Source of the DNA: DATEOR01 sp963841425
GTDB lineage: Bacteria; Actinomycetota; Thermoleophilia; Gaiellales; Gaiellaceae
Reading direction: 5' to 3'
Length of the DNA: 64,000 nt
NCBI GenBank assembly: GCA_963841425.1
Contig: CAWJCL010000005.1
Coordinates: 62,001-126,000 of the forward strand
The translations under genes were made by a program, and so were the position numbers. Numbering within the stretch: the stretch's first letter is position 1; each line of letters opens with the position of its first letter. Positions 33,425 to 41,438 of the stretch are shown piece by piece. The notes under the pieces are model-generated. The model had not been told where the DNA came from and searched no databases. It was given only the letters and a program-made list of their open reading frames with translations.

Positions 33425-34993
33425 CTAGAGCGGGATGTTCCCGTGCTTGCGCGGCGGGCGGCGCTCGCGCTTCGTGATCGCCGTCTTGAGCGCGTCGATG
33501 AGCACCGGCCGTGTCCGCCTCGGCTCGATGACGTCGTCCAGATATCCGCGCTCGGCCGCGACATACGGATTCGCGAACTGCTCCTTGTACTCCTCGATCA
33601 GCTCGGCGCGGCGGGCGTCGGAGTCCTCGGCGTCTTCGAGCTCCTTGCGGAAGACGATGTTCACCGCCCCCTCGGGCCCCATCACCGCCACCTCGGCGGT
33701 CGGCCACGCGAAGTTGAAGTCCGCGCGGATGTGCTTGGAGCTCATCACGTCGTAGGCGCCGCCGTAAGCCTTGCGGGTGATGACGGCGATTTTCGGCACG
33801 GTCGCCTCGCAGTAGGCGTAGAGGAGCTTCGCGCCATGCCGGATGATCCCGCCCCACTCCTGCGCCGTCCCGGGCAGAAAGCCGGGAACATCCACGAACG
33901 TCACGAGCGGGATGTTGAAGGCATCGCAGAAGCGGACGAAGCGCGCCGCTTTCACGGAGGAGTCGATGTCGAGGGTGCCGGCCAGCGCACGTGGGTTGTT
34001 CGCGACGACCCCGACCGGATGGCCGCCGAGGCGCGCGAACGCACAGACGATGTTCTCCGCCCAGAGCTCCTGGACCTCGAGCAGCTCGCCGTCGTCGACG
34101 ACCTTCTCGATCACGGTGCGCATGTCGTACGGCTTCGTCGGCTCGTCCGGAATCAGCGCGTCGAGCTCCGCGTCCTCGCGCCCGATCGGATCGGAGGGCT
34201 CGAACCAGGGCGGCGCGTCGACGTTGTTCTGCGGCAGGAACGAGAGTAGGTAGCGCGCGTCCTCGAGGCATGCCTCCTCGTCGTCGGCCGTGAAATGGGC
34301 GACCCCGGACTTCGACGCGTGCGTCGCCGCGCCGCCGAGCTCCTCGAAATCGACGTCCTCGCCGGTCACGGTCTTTACGACCTCGGGGCCCGTGATGAAC
34401 ATGTACGAGCTCTCCTTGACCATGAGGACGAAGTCGGTCATGGCCGGTGAGTACACCGCCCCGCCGGCGGTCGGGCCCATGACGAGGCTGAGCTGCGGGA
34501 TGACGCCAGAGGCCTGCACGTTGCGCCAGAAGATCTCGGCGTAGCCGCCGAGCGACACGACGCCCTCCTGGATCCGCGCCCCGCCCGAGTCGTTGATCCC
34601 GATCAGCGGGCAGCCGTACTTGAGGGCCAGGTCCATCACCTTGCAGATCTTCTCGGCGAACGCCTCGGAGAGGGTGCCGCCGAAGACGGTGAAGTCCTGT
34701 GAGAAGACGAAGACGCGCCGGCCGAAGATCGTCCCGTAGCCGGTGACGACGGCATCGCCCCACGGGCGGCGATCCATCATCCCGAAATGCGGGTTGCGGT
34801 GGCGGACGTACCGGTCGAGCTCGACGAAGCTGCCGGGGTCGAGGAGCTTCTCGATGCGCTCGCGCGCGAGGAGCTTGCCGCGGGACCGCTGCCGCTCGAC
34901 CGCGCGCTCGTCGCCCGAGTGAAGCGCCGCGTCGCGAAGGGCCTGAAGCTCCTCGAGCTTGGCGCGCGTGCCCTTGTCCTCGGCCCTGGCCAC
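33425..34993 (-). CDS. Acyl-CoA (acetyl/propionyl) carboxylase carboxyltransferase subunit
   Basis: About 522 residues from GTG 34993; the frame stays open to 35044, but that extension lacks family resemblance. Crotonase-like two-domain carboxyltransferase: KYGCPLIGINDSGGARIQEG, VMGPTAGGAVYSPAMTDF with the oxyanion-hole glycines, and VDVPGFLPGTAQEWGGIIRH later. It transfers CO2 from carboxybiotin to acyl-CoA with the alpha chain at 23609-25402. Two genes from the methylmalonyl-CoA mutase, so propionyl-CoA carboxylation is the likely role. Confidence 0.92.
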   Translation of the reverse strand: MARAEDKGTRAKLEELQALRDAALHSGDERAVERQRSRGKLLARERIEKLLDPGSFVELDRYVRHRNPHFGMMDRRPWGDAVVTGYGTIFGRRVFVFSQDFTVFGGTLSEAFAEKICKVMDLALKYGCPLIGINDSGGARIQEGVVSLGGYAEIFWRNVQASGVIPQLSLVMGPTAGGAVYSPAMTDFVLMVKESSYMFITGPEVVKTVTGEDVDFEELGGAATHASKSGVAHFTADDEEACLEDARYLLSFLPQNNVDAPPWFEPSDPIGREDAELDALIPDEPTKPYDMRTVIEKVVDDGELLEVQELWAENIVCAFARLGGHPVGVVANNPRALAGTLDIDSSVKAARFVRFCDAFNIPLVTFVDVPGFLPGTAQEWGGIIRHGAKLLYAYCEATVPKIAVITRKAYGGAYDVMSSKHIRADFNFAWPTAEVAVMGPEGAVNIVFRKELEDAEDSDARRAELIEEYKEQFANPYVAAERGYLDDVIEPRRTRPVLIDALKTAITKRERRPPRKHGNIPL

Positions 34994-35097
34994 GTGCCTA
35001 TCTTGCTTCAGACGCTGCCTCTCTCGCCACAGTTGGTGCGCCACACCCGCGAATTGCCGCGGTACGCTCGAAAGCGGGTGGTGGTCCGGGGTGGCCC

Positions 35098-35598
35098 CTA
35101 GAGGTCCTCGCGCACGAGTGAATACATGACCACGTCGCGCCTCTCGCCCCTGTGGACGAGCGACGACCGAAGGACTCCCTCGCGCACGAACCCCGCCTTT
35201 TCGGCCACGCGCTGCGAGGCTTCGTTCGCGACGTCGGCCCGAAGCTGGAAGCGCGCAAGCCCCTTGTCGGCAAGGGCCCAGCGGGCGATGAGCCCGAGCG
35301 CGCGAGTCGCGATCCCGCGTCCTCGCGCCTCCCGTTTCACCCAGTAGCCGACCTCGCCGATCGCGCCGTCGAGATAGCGGACGCCGATCGATCCGAGCAG
35401 CTCGCCGCTTGCCCCGCCCACCACGGCGAAGCTCTCCTCCTCGTCCGAAGCGAGCCAGGCACGCGCATCGGCTTCCGTGTACGGCGAGGGCACGGCCGTC
35501 CAGCGCGGGATCTCAGCGTCCTGACAGGCGGCCACGATCGCCGGCACGTCGCTCCCCTCGAACGGCCTCAGCCGCACGACGTCGTCTTCGAGCCTCAC
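35098..35598 (-). CDS. RimJ/RimL-type GNAT acetyltransferase
   Basis: 166 residues from GTG 35598. It begins VRLRPFEGSDVPAIVAACQD, has the acetyl-CoA loop KREARGRGIATRAL and ends QRVAEKAGFVREGVLR, the pattern of RimJ/RimL N-alpha-acetyltransferases. The substrate is unknown. Starts four bases inside the upstream mutase gene, so it is in the same operon. Confidence 0.85.
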   Translation of the reverse strand: MRLEDDVVRLRPFEGSDVPAIVAACQDAEIPRWTAVPSPYTEADARAWLASDEEESFAVVGGASGELLGSIGVRYLDGAIGEVGYWVKREARGRGIATRALGLIARWALADKGLARFQLRADVANEASQRVAEKAGFVREGVLRSSLVHRGERRDVVMYSLVREDL

Positions 35599-37182
35599 GG
35601 CGCGTGCTGGGCGTCGTACGTGCCGAACTCCTCGCGCAGGGCGTTGCAGATCTCCCCCACCGTGCAATGGGCCGCGAGCGCCTCCCGCATCGGAGGAAGG
35701 AGGTTCTCGGCTCCCCGCGCGATTTCCCGCACCCGCGCAAGCGCCGCCTCCGCGGCCGCCGCATCGCGCCCTGCGCGGACGCCGGCCGTGCGCTCGACCT
35801 GGCGCCGTTCGGCCTCCGGATCGAGCCGGTGCAGCTCGATTTCCTCCTCGCCCTCCTCTTCCACGAAGCGGTTGACGCCGACAAGAACCTCCGCGCCGCT
35901 CTCGAGGGCGCGCTCGTATTCGTAGGCGGCGTCCTCGATCTCGTGCTGCGTGAATCCCTGCTCGACCGCCGCCACCGCGCCGCCGAGCTCGTCCACGCGC
36001 TCGATCAAGGCCCACGCACGCTCCTCCAGCTCGCGGGTCAGGCTCTCCAGGAAGTAACCGCCGCCGAGAGGGTCGGCCGTGTCGGTGCCGCCCGCCTCGT
36101 TCGCCAGCACCTGCTGCGTCCGCAGAGCGATGCGCGCCGCCCGTTCGGTCGGGAGCGCCAGTGCCTCGTCGTAGCCGTTCGTGTGAATGGACTGCGCGCC
36201 GCCGCAGACGGCCGAGAGCGCCTGGACCGCGACGCGGACGATGTTGTTCTCCGGCTGCTGGGCGGTCAGCGTCGAGCCACCCGTCTGCGCGTGGAACCGA
36301 AGCGCCTGTGCCTTCGGGTTCGTGGCGCCGAAGCGCTCGCTCATGATCCGTGCCCAGAGCGTCCGCGCCGCCCGGAACTTCGCCACCTCCTGGAAGAAGT
36401 GGTTGTGCGCGTTGAAGAAGAAGGAGAGCCGCTCGCCGAACTCGTCGGGGGAGAGCCCCGCGTCCACCGCGGCCTGGCAGTAGGCGATCCCGTGCGCGAG
36501 CGTGAAGCCGAGCTCCTGCACGGCCGTCGAGCCCGCCTCGCGAATGTGGTAACCCGAGATGGAGATCGTGTTCCACTTCGGCAGCCGCTCGTGGCAGTAG
36601 GCGAAGAGGTCGGTCGTGATTCGCATCGAGGGGCGCGGCGGGAAGATGTAGTTCCCGCGCGCCACGTACTCCTTGAGGATGTCGTTCTGCACCGTGCCGC
36701 GGAGCTCGGCGGCCGCGACTCCCTGCCCCTCGGCGACGAGCTCGTAGAGGAGGAGCAGGAGCCCGGCCGGCGCGTTGATCGTCATCGACGTGGACACCTC
36801 GGCGAGCGGGGATCGACTCGAAGAGGATCTCCATGTCCGCGAGCGAGTCGATCGCGACGCCCGTGCGACCCACCTCCCCAGCCGCGCGCTCGTCGTCGGA
36901 GTCGAGGCCGAGCTGCGTCGGGAGGTCGAAAGCGACCGAGAGCCCTGTCTGGCCGCGCTCGAGCAGGTAGCGGAACCGGGCGTTCGTCTCCTCGGCCGAG
37001 GCAAAGCCCGCGTACTGCCTGATCGTCCAGGGACGGCCGCGATACATGTCCGGATACGGCCCGCGCGTGAACGGGAACTCGCCCGGCCGCCCGAGCTCCA
37101 CGCCGCCGGCGTCCTCGGCCGTGTAGACCGGCTTGACCTCGATGCCCGAGTCGGTCTCGCGGCGGTCTTCGGCCTTCGCCAT
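35595..37182 (-). pseudogene. Methylmalonyl-CoA mutase large subunit, catalytic part, with one-base frameshift
   Basis: Two frames make about 528 residues covering the TIM-barrel substrate domain without the C-terminal cobalamin-binding domain, as in two-subunit mutases. N-terminal frame: FPFTRGPYPDMYRGRPW and RQYAGF. C-terminal frame: STSMTINAPAG, GTVQNDILKEYVARGNYIFP. In Propionibacterium numbering Tyr89 (RQYAGF) and Arg207 (VARGNY) are both kept, favouring methylmalonyl-CoA over isobutyryl- or hydroxyisobutyryl-CoA. The frames meet in a run of four G at 36808-36811, where removing one base restores ESIP-LAEVSTS. Otherwise intact, so a sequencing error is likely. No cobalamin subunit gene nearby. 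Confidence 0.85.
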
Positions 37183-37201
37183 CGCCTCTAGGCTAACGCC
37201 C

Positions 37202-37840
37202 ATGCGAGTCACGGTGAGGCTGTTCGCCGGCCTGCGCGAGCACGCAGGAACCGGGCGGCGCGACCTCGAGCTCGGGGACGGCGCCCGAGTCGAGGACGTC
37301 TGGCCGGCCCTCGAGCTCGGCGACGAGCCCGCCGGCCTGGTCTTCGCCGTGAACCGAGCCTACGTCGAGCGCGGCCGCGCCCTCGCCGAGGACGACGAGG
37401 TGGCGCTCATCCCTCCGGTCTCGGGCGGCGCGTTTCGCCTCACGGAGGACCCGATCGACCTCACCGCGGTCGTCGCCCAGGTCGAGGACGAGCGCGCCGG
37501 CGCCGTCGCCACCTTCGTCGGCACCGTCCGCGCCGAGTCGCGGGGCCGCAAGGTGACGCGCCTCGAGTACGAGGCCTACGAGGGCATGGCCGAGAGCGTC
37601 ATGGCAGATCTCGCCGGGCAGCTGAAGGAGCGCTACGACCTCTGCGCCGTCGCTATCGCCCACCGCGTGGGCGTCTGCGAGATCGGTGAGGCGAGCGTGG
37701 TGATCGCCGTCTCAGCACCGCACCGCCAGGACGCGCTCGCCGCCTGCAAGGAGGCCATCGACACGCTCAAGGAGACGGTGCCGTTGTGGAAGAAGGAGGT
37801 CTACGAGGGCGGCGAGGAGTGGCTCGGAAGGGGTTCGTAG
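37202..37840 (+). CDS. MoaD-MoaE fusion: molybdopterin synthase
   Basis: 212 residues. Residues 1-76 are MoaD (RVTVRLFAGLREHAG to LIPPVSGG) with the sulfur-carrying Gly-Gly at 75-76 followed directly by MoaE (77-212): VATFVGTVRAESRGRKVTRL, AIAHRVGVCEIGEASVVI, VPLWKKEVYEGGEEWL. The complex converts precursor Z to molybdopterin. Because the Gly-Gly is internal it must be freed by cleavage or the fusion works differently. ATG 37202 lies 19 bases from the divergent mutase start. Its 3' end is duplicated at 39813-39857. Confidence 0.88.
   Translation: MRVTVRLFAGLREHAGTGRRDLELGDGARVEDVWPALELGDEPAGLVFAVNRAYVERGRALAEDDEVALIPPVSGGAFRLTEDPIDLTAVVAQVEDERAGAVATFVGTVRAESRGRKVTRLEYEAYEGMAESVMADLAGQLKERYDLCAVAIAHRVGVCEIGEASVVIAVSAPHRQDALAACKEAIDTLKETVPLWKKEVYEGGEEWLGRGS
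37793..37837 (+). repeat. moaE 3' end, native copy of a duplicated tail
   Basis: The last 15 sense codons (KEVYEGGEEWLGRGS). The same stretch recurs at 39813-39857 with a shared 15-base core GGCGGCGAGGAGTGG and mostly silent or conservative changes elsewhere. Confidence 0.55.
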
Positions 37841-37850
37841 GCCTCAAATC

Positions 37851-37871
37851 CCGGGTTCAAGGGGAGCCCGG
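37851..37871 (+). terminator. Weak hairpin after moaDE
   Basis: CCGGGTTC and GAGCCCGG pair around AAGGG (one G-T pair), 11 bases past the stop. No T-run follows. The remaining 37872-38096 is gene-free; it contains an imperfect tandem GCGTGTACCGG/GCGTGTACGGG near 37881-37903 and nothing else I can name. Confidence 0.3.
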
Positions 37872-38096
37872 CAGGAGGGACGCGTGTACCGGGCGTGTAC
37901 GGGATTGCGCACGGATGCATCATCGCGGGAGCACGCATTTCAGGCCGGGTTCACAGGTTGAAGCAGGCAACGGGAATCGTGAACTGCGGCTCAACTGGCC
38001 AGAGAAACCCTGGCGCTAGCTGTAATGGCGATGCCCGAGTGCCGCCGCGACGCGCGCGGGCCGCAGCACCCGGTCACGTCGCCTCGGATCTGTCGA

Positions 38097-38348
38097 TCAG
38101 ATGACCGATTCAAAAAGGATCACGGGCCCTCGGTCGAGATGCACTTCTCCTGGAACTTGCTGACCTCGACCCACTCGCATTTTCGCCGGGCCGTCACCGG
38201 CGAAGGCGACGACGAGGCCCCAGGCCACCGCGTTCACTACGAGGATGCCCAGGCCGCCAAAGATGAAGTCGCCGTCACGGAACAGGATCCCGATCAGGAC
38301 AAAGACCAGGGGCCAGCCGATGACGAGTAGCCACATCCACCAGTCCAC
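38097..38348 (-). CDS. Small membrane protein with two helices
   Basis: 83 residues: WWMWLLVIGWPLVFVLIGIL and GGLGILVVNAVAWGLVVAF are membrane spans, then a charged C-terminus. Last of three minus-strand membrane-protein genes in a row. No family recognised. A non-coding relic of the neighbouring gene's 5' end precedes it (direct repeat 38365-38402 / 38625-38662). Confidence 0.5.
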   Translation of the reverse strand: MDWWMWLLVIGWPLVFVLIGILFRDGDFIFGGLGILVVNAVAWGLVVAFAGDGPAKMRVGRGQQVPGEVHLDRGPVILFESVI

Positions 38349-38364
38349 TAGCCTCGCTCCGTCA

Positions 38365-38402
38365 GCGCCGACTTGGGCCGGGCAGTGGGCTGGCGTTCAC
38401 GT
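38365..38402. repeat. Direct repeat, left copy (pairs with 38625-38662)
   Basis: Matches 38625-38662 in 33 of 38 bases, including TGGGCTGGCGTTCACGT. The right copy encodes the N-terminus VNASPPPAPSRR of the 91-residue protein; the left copy would encode VNASPLPGPSRR but then hits a stop. It looks like a trace of tandem duplication. Confidence 0.5.
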
Positions 38403-38672
38403 TCCCACCCTCGCCCTCCGCCTGCGCCACCTGTTCCTGAGCAGGATGAAGGTGGCGAAGCCGAGGACGATCAGGATCGGCACGTTCCACCACTCGAGCA
38501 TCCAGTAGGTCACGATGGCGAATGCGGCGATCATGGCCGCGAGGAACACGTACCACCCGAAGCGGATCAGCGTCACAGCCGCACGGACCGCGTACCACAC
38601 CACCGTGCCGATCCATCCGGGCCAGCGGCGACTCGGGGCGGGCGGTGGGCTGGCGTTCACGTCGGGTGTCAT
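38397..38672 (-). CDS. Small membrane protein
   Basis: 91 residues from ATG 38672, which overlaps the upstream stop (ATGA). Pro-rich N-terminus, then spans around WYVFLAAMIAAFAIVTYW and VPILIVLGFATFILL and a basic C-terminus RNRWRRRRARVG facing the cytoplasm. No family recognised. Same operon as the 324-residue membrane protein. Confidence 0.5.
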   Translation of the reverse strand: MTPDVNASPPPAPSRRWPGWIGTVVWYAVRAAVTLIRFGWYVFLAAMIAAFAIVTYWMLEWWNVPILIVLGFATFILLRNRWRRRRARVGT

Positions 38673-39643
38673 GGGTGCTGGGCGCACCGGGCATCGATGA
38701 TCGGTTCGAGGGGGATCACTTGGCTCTCTTCGCGACCGAGGACGCTGTAGCGGAGTCGGACGCGCGTGACGCTCTGGGTGCCCTCTGGGCAGCTGGGAAT
38801 CGCGAACGCGAGCCGGACCGTGGCGTCGCCTCGGCCGGGAATCGTGAGGGGGGAATCAGTCGCCCGCGGGACCACGGCGAGCGTCTCCCCTGCGACGGGC
38901 TCGACGGTCGCAGCCGTCACGTCGGGGAACCCGTTGTTGTGGAAGAAGAAGGACGCGGCACGCGTCTCCCCCGGCTCGCCCCGGTACACGACGTGCGTGC
39001 TCCCGTCGACGGTCACCCAGCGGCCGTCGGCGGAGGTGCCGCTCGTACGGACCGGATGCGTGACGCCGTAGGCGGCCCCGACGCCGAGGGCCGCCGCCCA
39101 GCACACGGCGAACGCGATGGCGAGCCGCCTGAGCCTGCGGCGGTCGCCGACCAACCGGCGATAGACACCGGCGAGGAGATCGGCGGGCTGGGTGCCCGCG
39201 ACCCCGAACCAGCGAATCAGGGCCGCGCTGGCGAGCAGACCCACCAGGCCAGAGAGGCGCAGGCGTCCCTCGAAGAAGAAGAAGGGCACGTACCCCGTCA
39301 CGCAGAGCGCGACGAAGGTGACGAGCCAGGAGACGCGGAGCTGGAGGCGGTCGGAGAGCGACCACACAACGCAGGTGCTCGTGACGGCGAGCACGGTGAA
39401 GGCGATGAGGGCATCCGCGAACATCGACCATGGCCCGTCGGGCTGGAACGGGCCTCCCAACCAGCCCGCACCTTGCGCTTCCCGTGGCCACGTCACGACC
39501 CCGAGGATGTCCATCACGATGCCCGACAGACCGAGCACGAGGAGCGCGAACAGGTAGCCCAGGAAGACGCTCCAGATGACGGGCCACCAGCCCGGCACGT
39601 CGTCGGGCAGCCGCGCTACAGCGGGCGAAGAGGCGGACCCCAC
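38669..39643 (-). CDS. Membrane protein with an extracytoplasmic domain
   Basis: 324 residues from GTG 39643. About five membrane spans in the first 200 residues (VIWSVFLGYLFALLVLGLSG, ALIAFTVLAVTSTCVVW, WLVTFVALCVTGYVPFFFF and so on), a basic loop YRRLVGDRRRLRRL, then another span and a 110-residue extracytoplasmic beta-rich domain (RAASFFFHNNGFPDVTAATV). No family recognised. Leads a three-gene operon lying between the two moaE tails. Confidence 0.55.
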   Translation of the reverse strand: MGSASSPAVARLPDDVPGWWPVIWSVFLGYLFALLVLGLSGIVMDILGVVTWPREAQGAGWLGGPFQPDGPWSMFADALIAFTVLAVTSTCVVWSLSDRLQLRVSWLVTFVALCVTGYVPFFFFEGRLRLSGLVGLLASAALIRWFGVAGTQPADLLAGVYRRLVGDRRRLRRLAIAFAVCWAAALGVGAAYGVTHPVRTSGTSADGRWVTVDGSTHVVYRGEPGETRAASFFFHNNGFPDVTAATVEPVAGETLAVVPRATDSPLTIPGRGDATVRLAFAIPSCPEGTQSVTRVRLRYSVLGREESQVIPLEPIIDARCAQHP

Positions 39644-39697
39644 GAGCCGAAACTAGCACGCGCCCACGATGGGTCACAATGGCCCAGTTGCGTCGGT

Positions 39698-39859
39698 CTA
39701 GCGCCTGGCGAACGAGGCGCCCAGGTCGAGCAGCAGCTCGGCGAGGAGGCGCTCGACCCCCGGGACGTCGTCCTCGGGCAGGCAGAGGACGAGCGGGGGA
39801 CGCACCTCAGAAAAGGAGGTGTACGGTGGCGGCGAGGAGTGGATCGGGCGCGGCTCCAT
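39698..39859 (-). pseudogene. Probable 3' remnant of an unknown gene
   Basis: The last 37 codons (VRPPLVLCLPEDDVPGVERL onward) use G or C at nearly every third position, which looks like real coding sequence. Its upstream part is merely antisense to the displaced moaE tail, so the proper 5' end is missing. I cannot name the parent gene. Confidence 0.3.
39813..39857 (+). repeat. Displaced moaE 3' end, second copy of the tail
   Basis: Encodes KEVYGGGEEWIGRGS, matching the final residues of the MoaE domain 2,020 bases upstream, with no MoaE sequence before it. A strong hairpin begins five bases later, where a terminator would be expected for a moaE gene ending here. Confidence 0.55.
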
Positions 39860-39861
39860 AA

Positions 39862-39897
39862 GCAGTAGCGCGGGGGCCGAAGCCTCCGCGCTACTGC
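39862..39897. terminator. Strong 16-base-pair hairpin
   Basis: GCAGTAGCGCGGGGGC and GCCTCCGCGCTACTGC pair fully (one G-T) around CGAA. No T-run. It lies 22 bases past the stop of the minus-strand secreted-protein gene and just after the displaced moaE tail, so it could stop transcription from both sides. Confidence 0.6.
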
Positions 39898-39919
39898 AGC
39901 CCACCACGCGTGGATCAGA

Positions 39920-40496
39920 TCAGCGCGTGTAGAAGATCTGAACCGCGTCGACGCAGATGGAGCCTGGCTGAGTCACACGAACGAAGTAAGTGTTCGACCC
40001 GTTGTGCGAAGCGCCGCCTGTTATCGCGGTGGTCGACGAGCTGACATGAGTGCCTGCGTTACCGCTTGAAGAGGCTGAGGCAATCGTGAAGGGACCGCTG
40101 GTCGAAGGCACTGGAACGCGAATGAGGCTGGCGATTGAATCCGCCCCCGCGTTGTTGTCCCACCAAAAGTGCTTGAGCCTCGTCACGTGCACGCCGTTCG
40201 GAAGACTCACGGGAGCGTAGTACGTGCCGTCACCCGCGATCGACTCCGGAATGCACGATCCGCTCGACGGTGCGGCCACACGCGTCTCGACGAACGCAAC
40301 GCCCGGGATCGTGAGGACACCACTTGCGCGGACGTAGCGCTTGTCTGCCTTCGGCTTGATGTGGTGGTTCCAGAGGTGGGTCACGCCACCGATGTCGCGA
40401 CGCGGCCGGCGTCGCCGCAATCGCGATGCCGATGGCAATGCCGGCCGCCAAAATGGCGCCGAGCCGCCACCGCCGAGTTTTCTTTGCCTGCTCCAT
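39920..40496 (-). pseudogene. Secreted protein of unknown function, one-base frameshift after the signal peptide
   Basis: ATG 40496 with AAAGGAG eight bases before it opens a clear signal peptide (RWRLGAILAAGIAIGIAIAA). The mature part continues in another frame: DIGGVTHLWNHHIKPKADKR, then a beta-rich domain (LKHFWWDNNAGADSIASLIR; NTYFVRVTQPGSICVDAVQI) with two cysteines. The switch is at about 40395-40405; dropping one base rejoins the frames. The promoter region shares GACGCTAG and a TAGCGT -10-like hexamer with the LuxR-linked small gene at 3.4 kb, a weaker hint of common control. Confidence 0.65.
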
Positions 40497-40585
40497 GAAG
40501 CTCCTTTCTCTACGGTCTGTGGCGACGCTAGTACGGAGGCGCCGACGGATTCAAGGGATCGGCCGGTGGCTACGATGAATCTGAC

Positions 40586-41437
40586 GTGGGCCCTTTCACC
40601 CCCCAGCGCGAGCCGGACTATCCGCTCTACGAGCCGGAGCCCCAGCGCGAGTACGAGCCGATCCACCCGGAGCCGCGCTGGAAGGAGATCGGGAAGAAGC
40701 TGATCGCGCCGCTCGCGGCGATCGGCGCCCTCCTTGCGAAGTTCAAGTTCCTCGCGCTCGCGCTCTTCAAGTTCAAGATCTTCGCCACCTCGGGGACGAT
40801 GCTCGTCTCGATCGCGGCCTACGCGTGGATCTGGGGGTGGAGGTTCGCCGTCGGCTTCGTCCTCTTGATCCTCGTGCACGAGCTCGGCCACGTCTTCGAG
40901 CTGCGCCGCCAGGGCGTGCCGGCCTCGGCGCCCCTCTTCATCCCCTTCCTCGGCGCCGTGGTCGGAATGAAGCAGATGCCTGAGGACGCCTGGAAGGAAG
41001 CGCGCGTCGCGCTGGCCGGGCCGATCCTCGGCACCCTCGGCTCGGTGGCCGTCTGGGGGCTCGGCGAGGCGCTCGACTCCCCGCTCCTCGTGGCGCTCGC
41101 CTTCACGGGCTTCTTCATCAACCTCTTCAACCTGATCCCGATCGTGCCGCTCGACGGAGGACGCGCCGTGGCCGCCGTCCACCCGGCGCTCTGGGCCGTG
41201 GGCCTGGCCGGCCTCGTCGCGCTCGCCTTCTGGCACCCCAATCCCGTGCTCATCCTGATCCTCGTTGTCGGCGGCCTCGAGCTCTGGCGCCGCTGGCGCG
41301 AGCGGGACAACCCGGGCGCTGCCGCGTACTACAAGGTGACCACGTCGCAGCGGGTCACGGCAGGAGCCGTGTACATCGGGCTCGCCGTGTTCCTCGCCGT
41401 CGCGATGACGGCGACCCACCTCGAGCGCACGTTCTAG
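40586..41437 (+). CDS. Site-2 protease family (M50) membrane metalloprotease
   Basis: 283 residues from GTG 40586. Zinc motif HELGH in LILVHELGHVFELRRQG and the distal NLIPIVPLDGGRAV (N-x-x-P-x-x-x-L-D-G) are both present within membrane helices. A proline-rich cytoplasmic head precedes. Such enzymes cut membrane-bound regulators; no obvious substrate is adjacent. The next gene's TTG starts two bases after its stop. Confidence 0.85.
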   Translation: MGPFTPQREPDYPLYEPEPQREYEPIHPEPRWKEIGKKLIAPLAAIGALLAKFKFLALALFKFKIFATSGTMLVSIAAYAWIWGWRFAVGFVLLILVHELGHVFELRRQGVPASAPLFIPFLGAVVGMKQMPEDAWKEARVALAGPILGTLGSVAVWGLGEALDSPLLVALAFTGFFINLFNLIPIVPLDGGRAVAAVHPALWAVGLAGLVALAFWHPNPVLILILVVGGLELWRRWRERDNPGAAAYYKVTTSQRVTAGAVYIGLAVFLAVAMTATHLERTF

Positions 41438-41438
41438 C

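Noticed and set aside
37841..37880. tRNA-like T-loop GGTTCAA after moaDE
   Set aside because: The arm cannot form a full T-stem and no acceptor or anticodon arm is present; a simple hairpin explains it.
29471..37965. Similar strings ACAGGTTTGAGCAGGC and ACAGGTTGAAGCAGGC near 29471 and 37950
   Set aside because: Short and with unrelated surroundings; probably chance.
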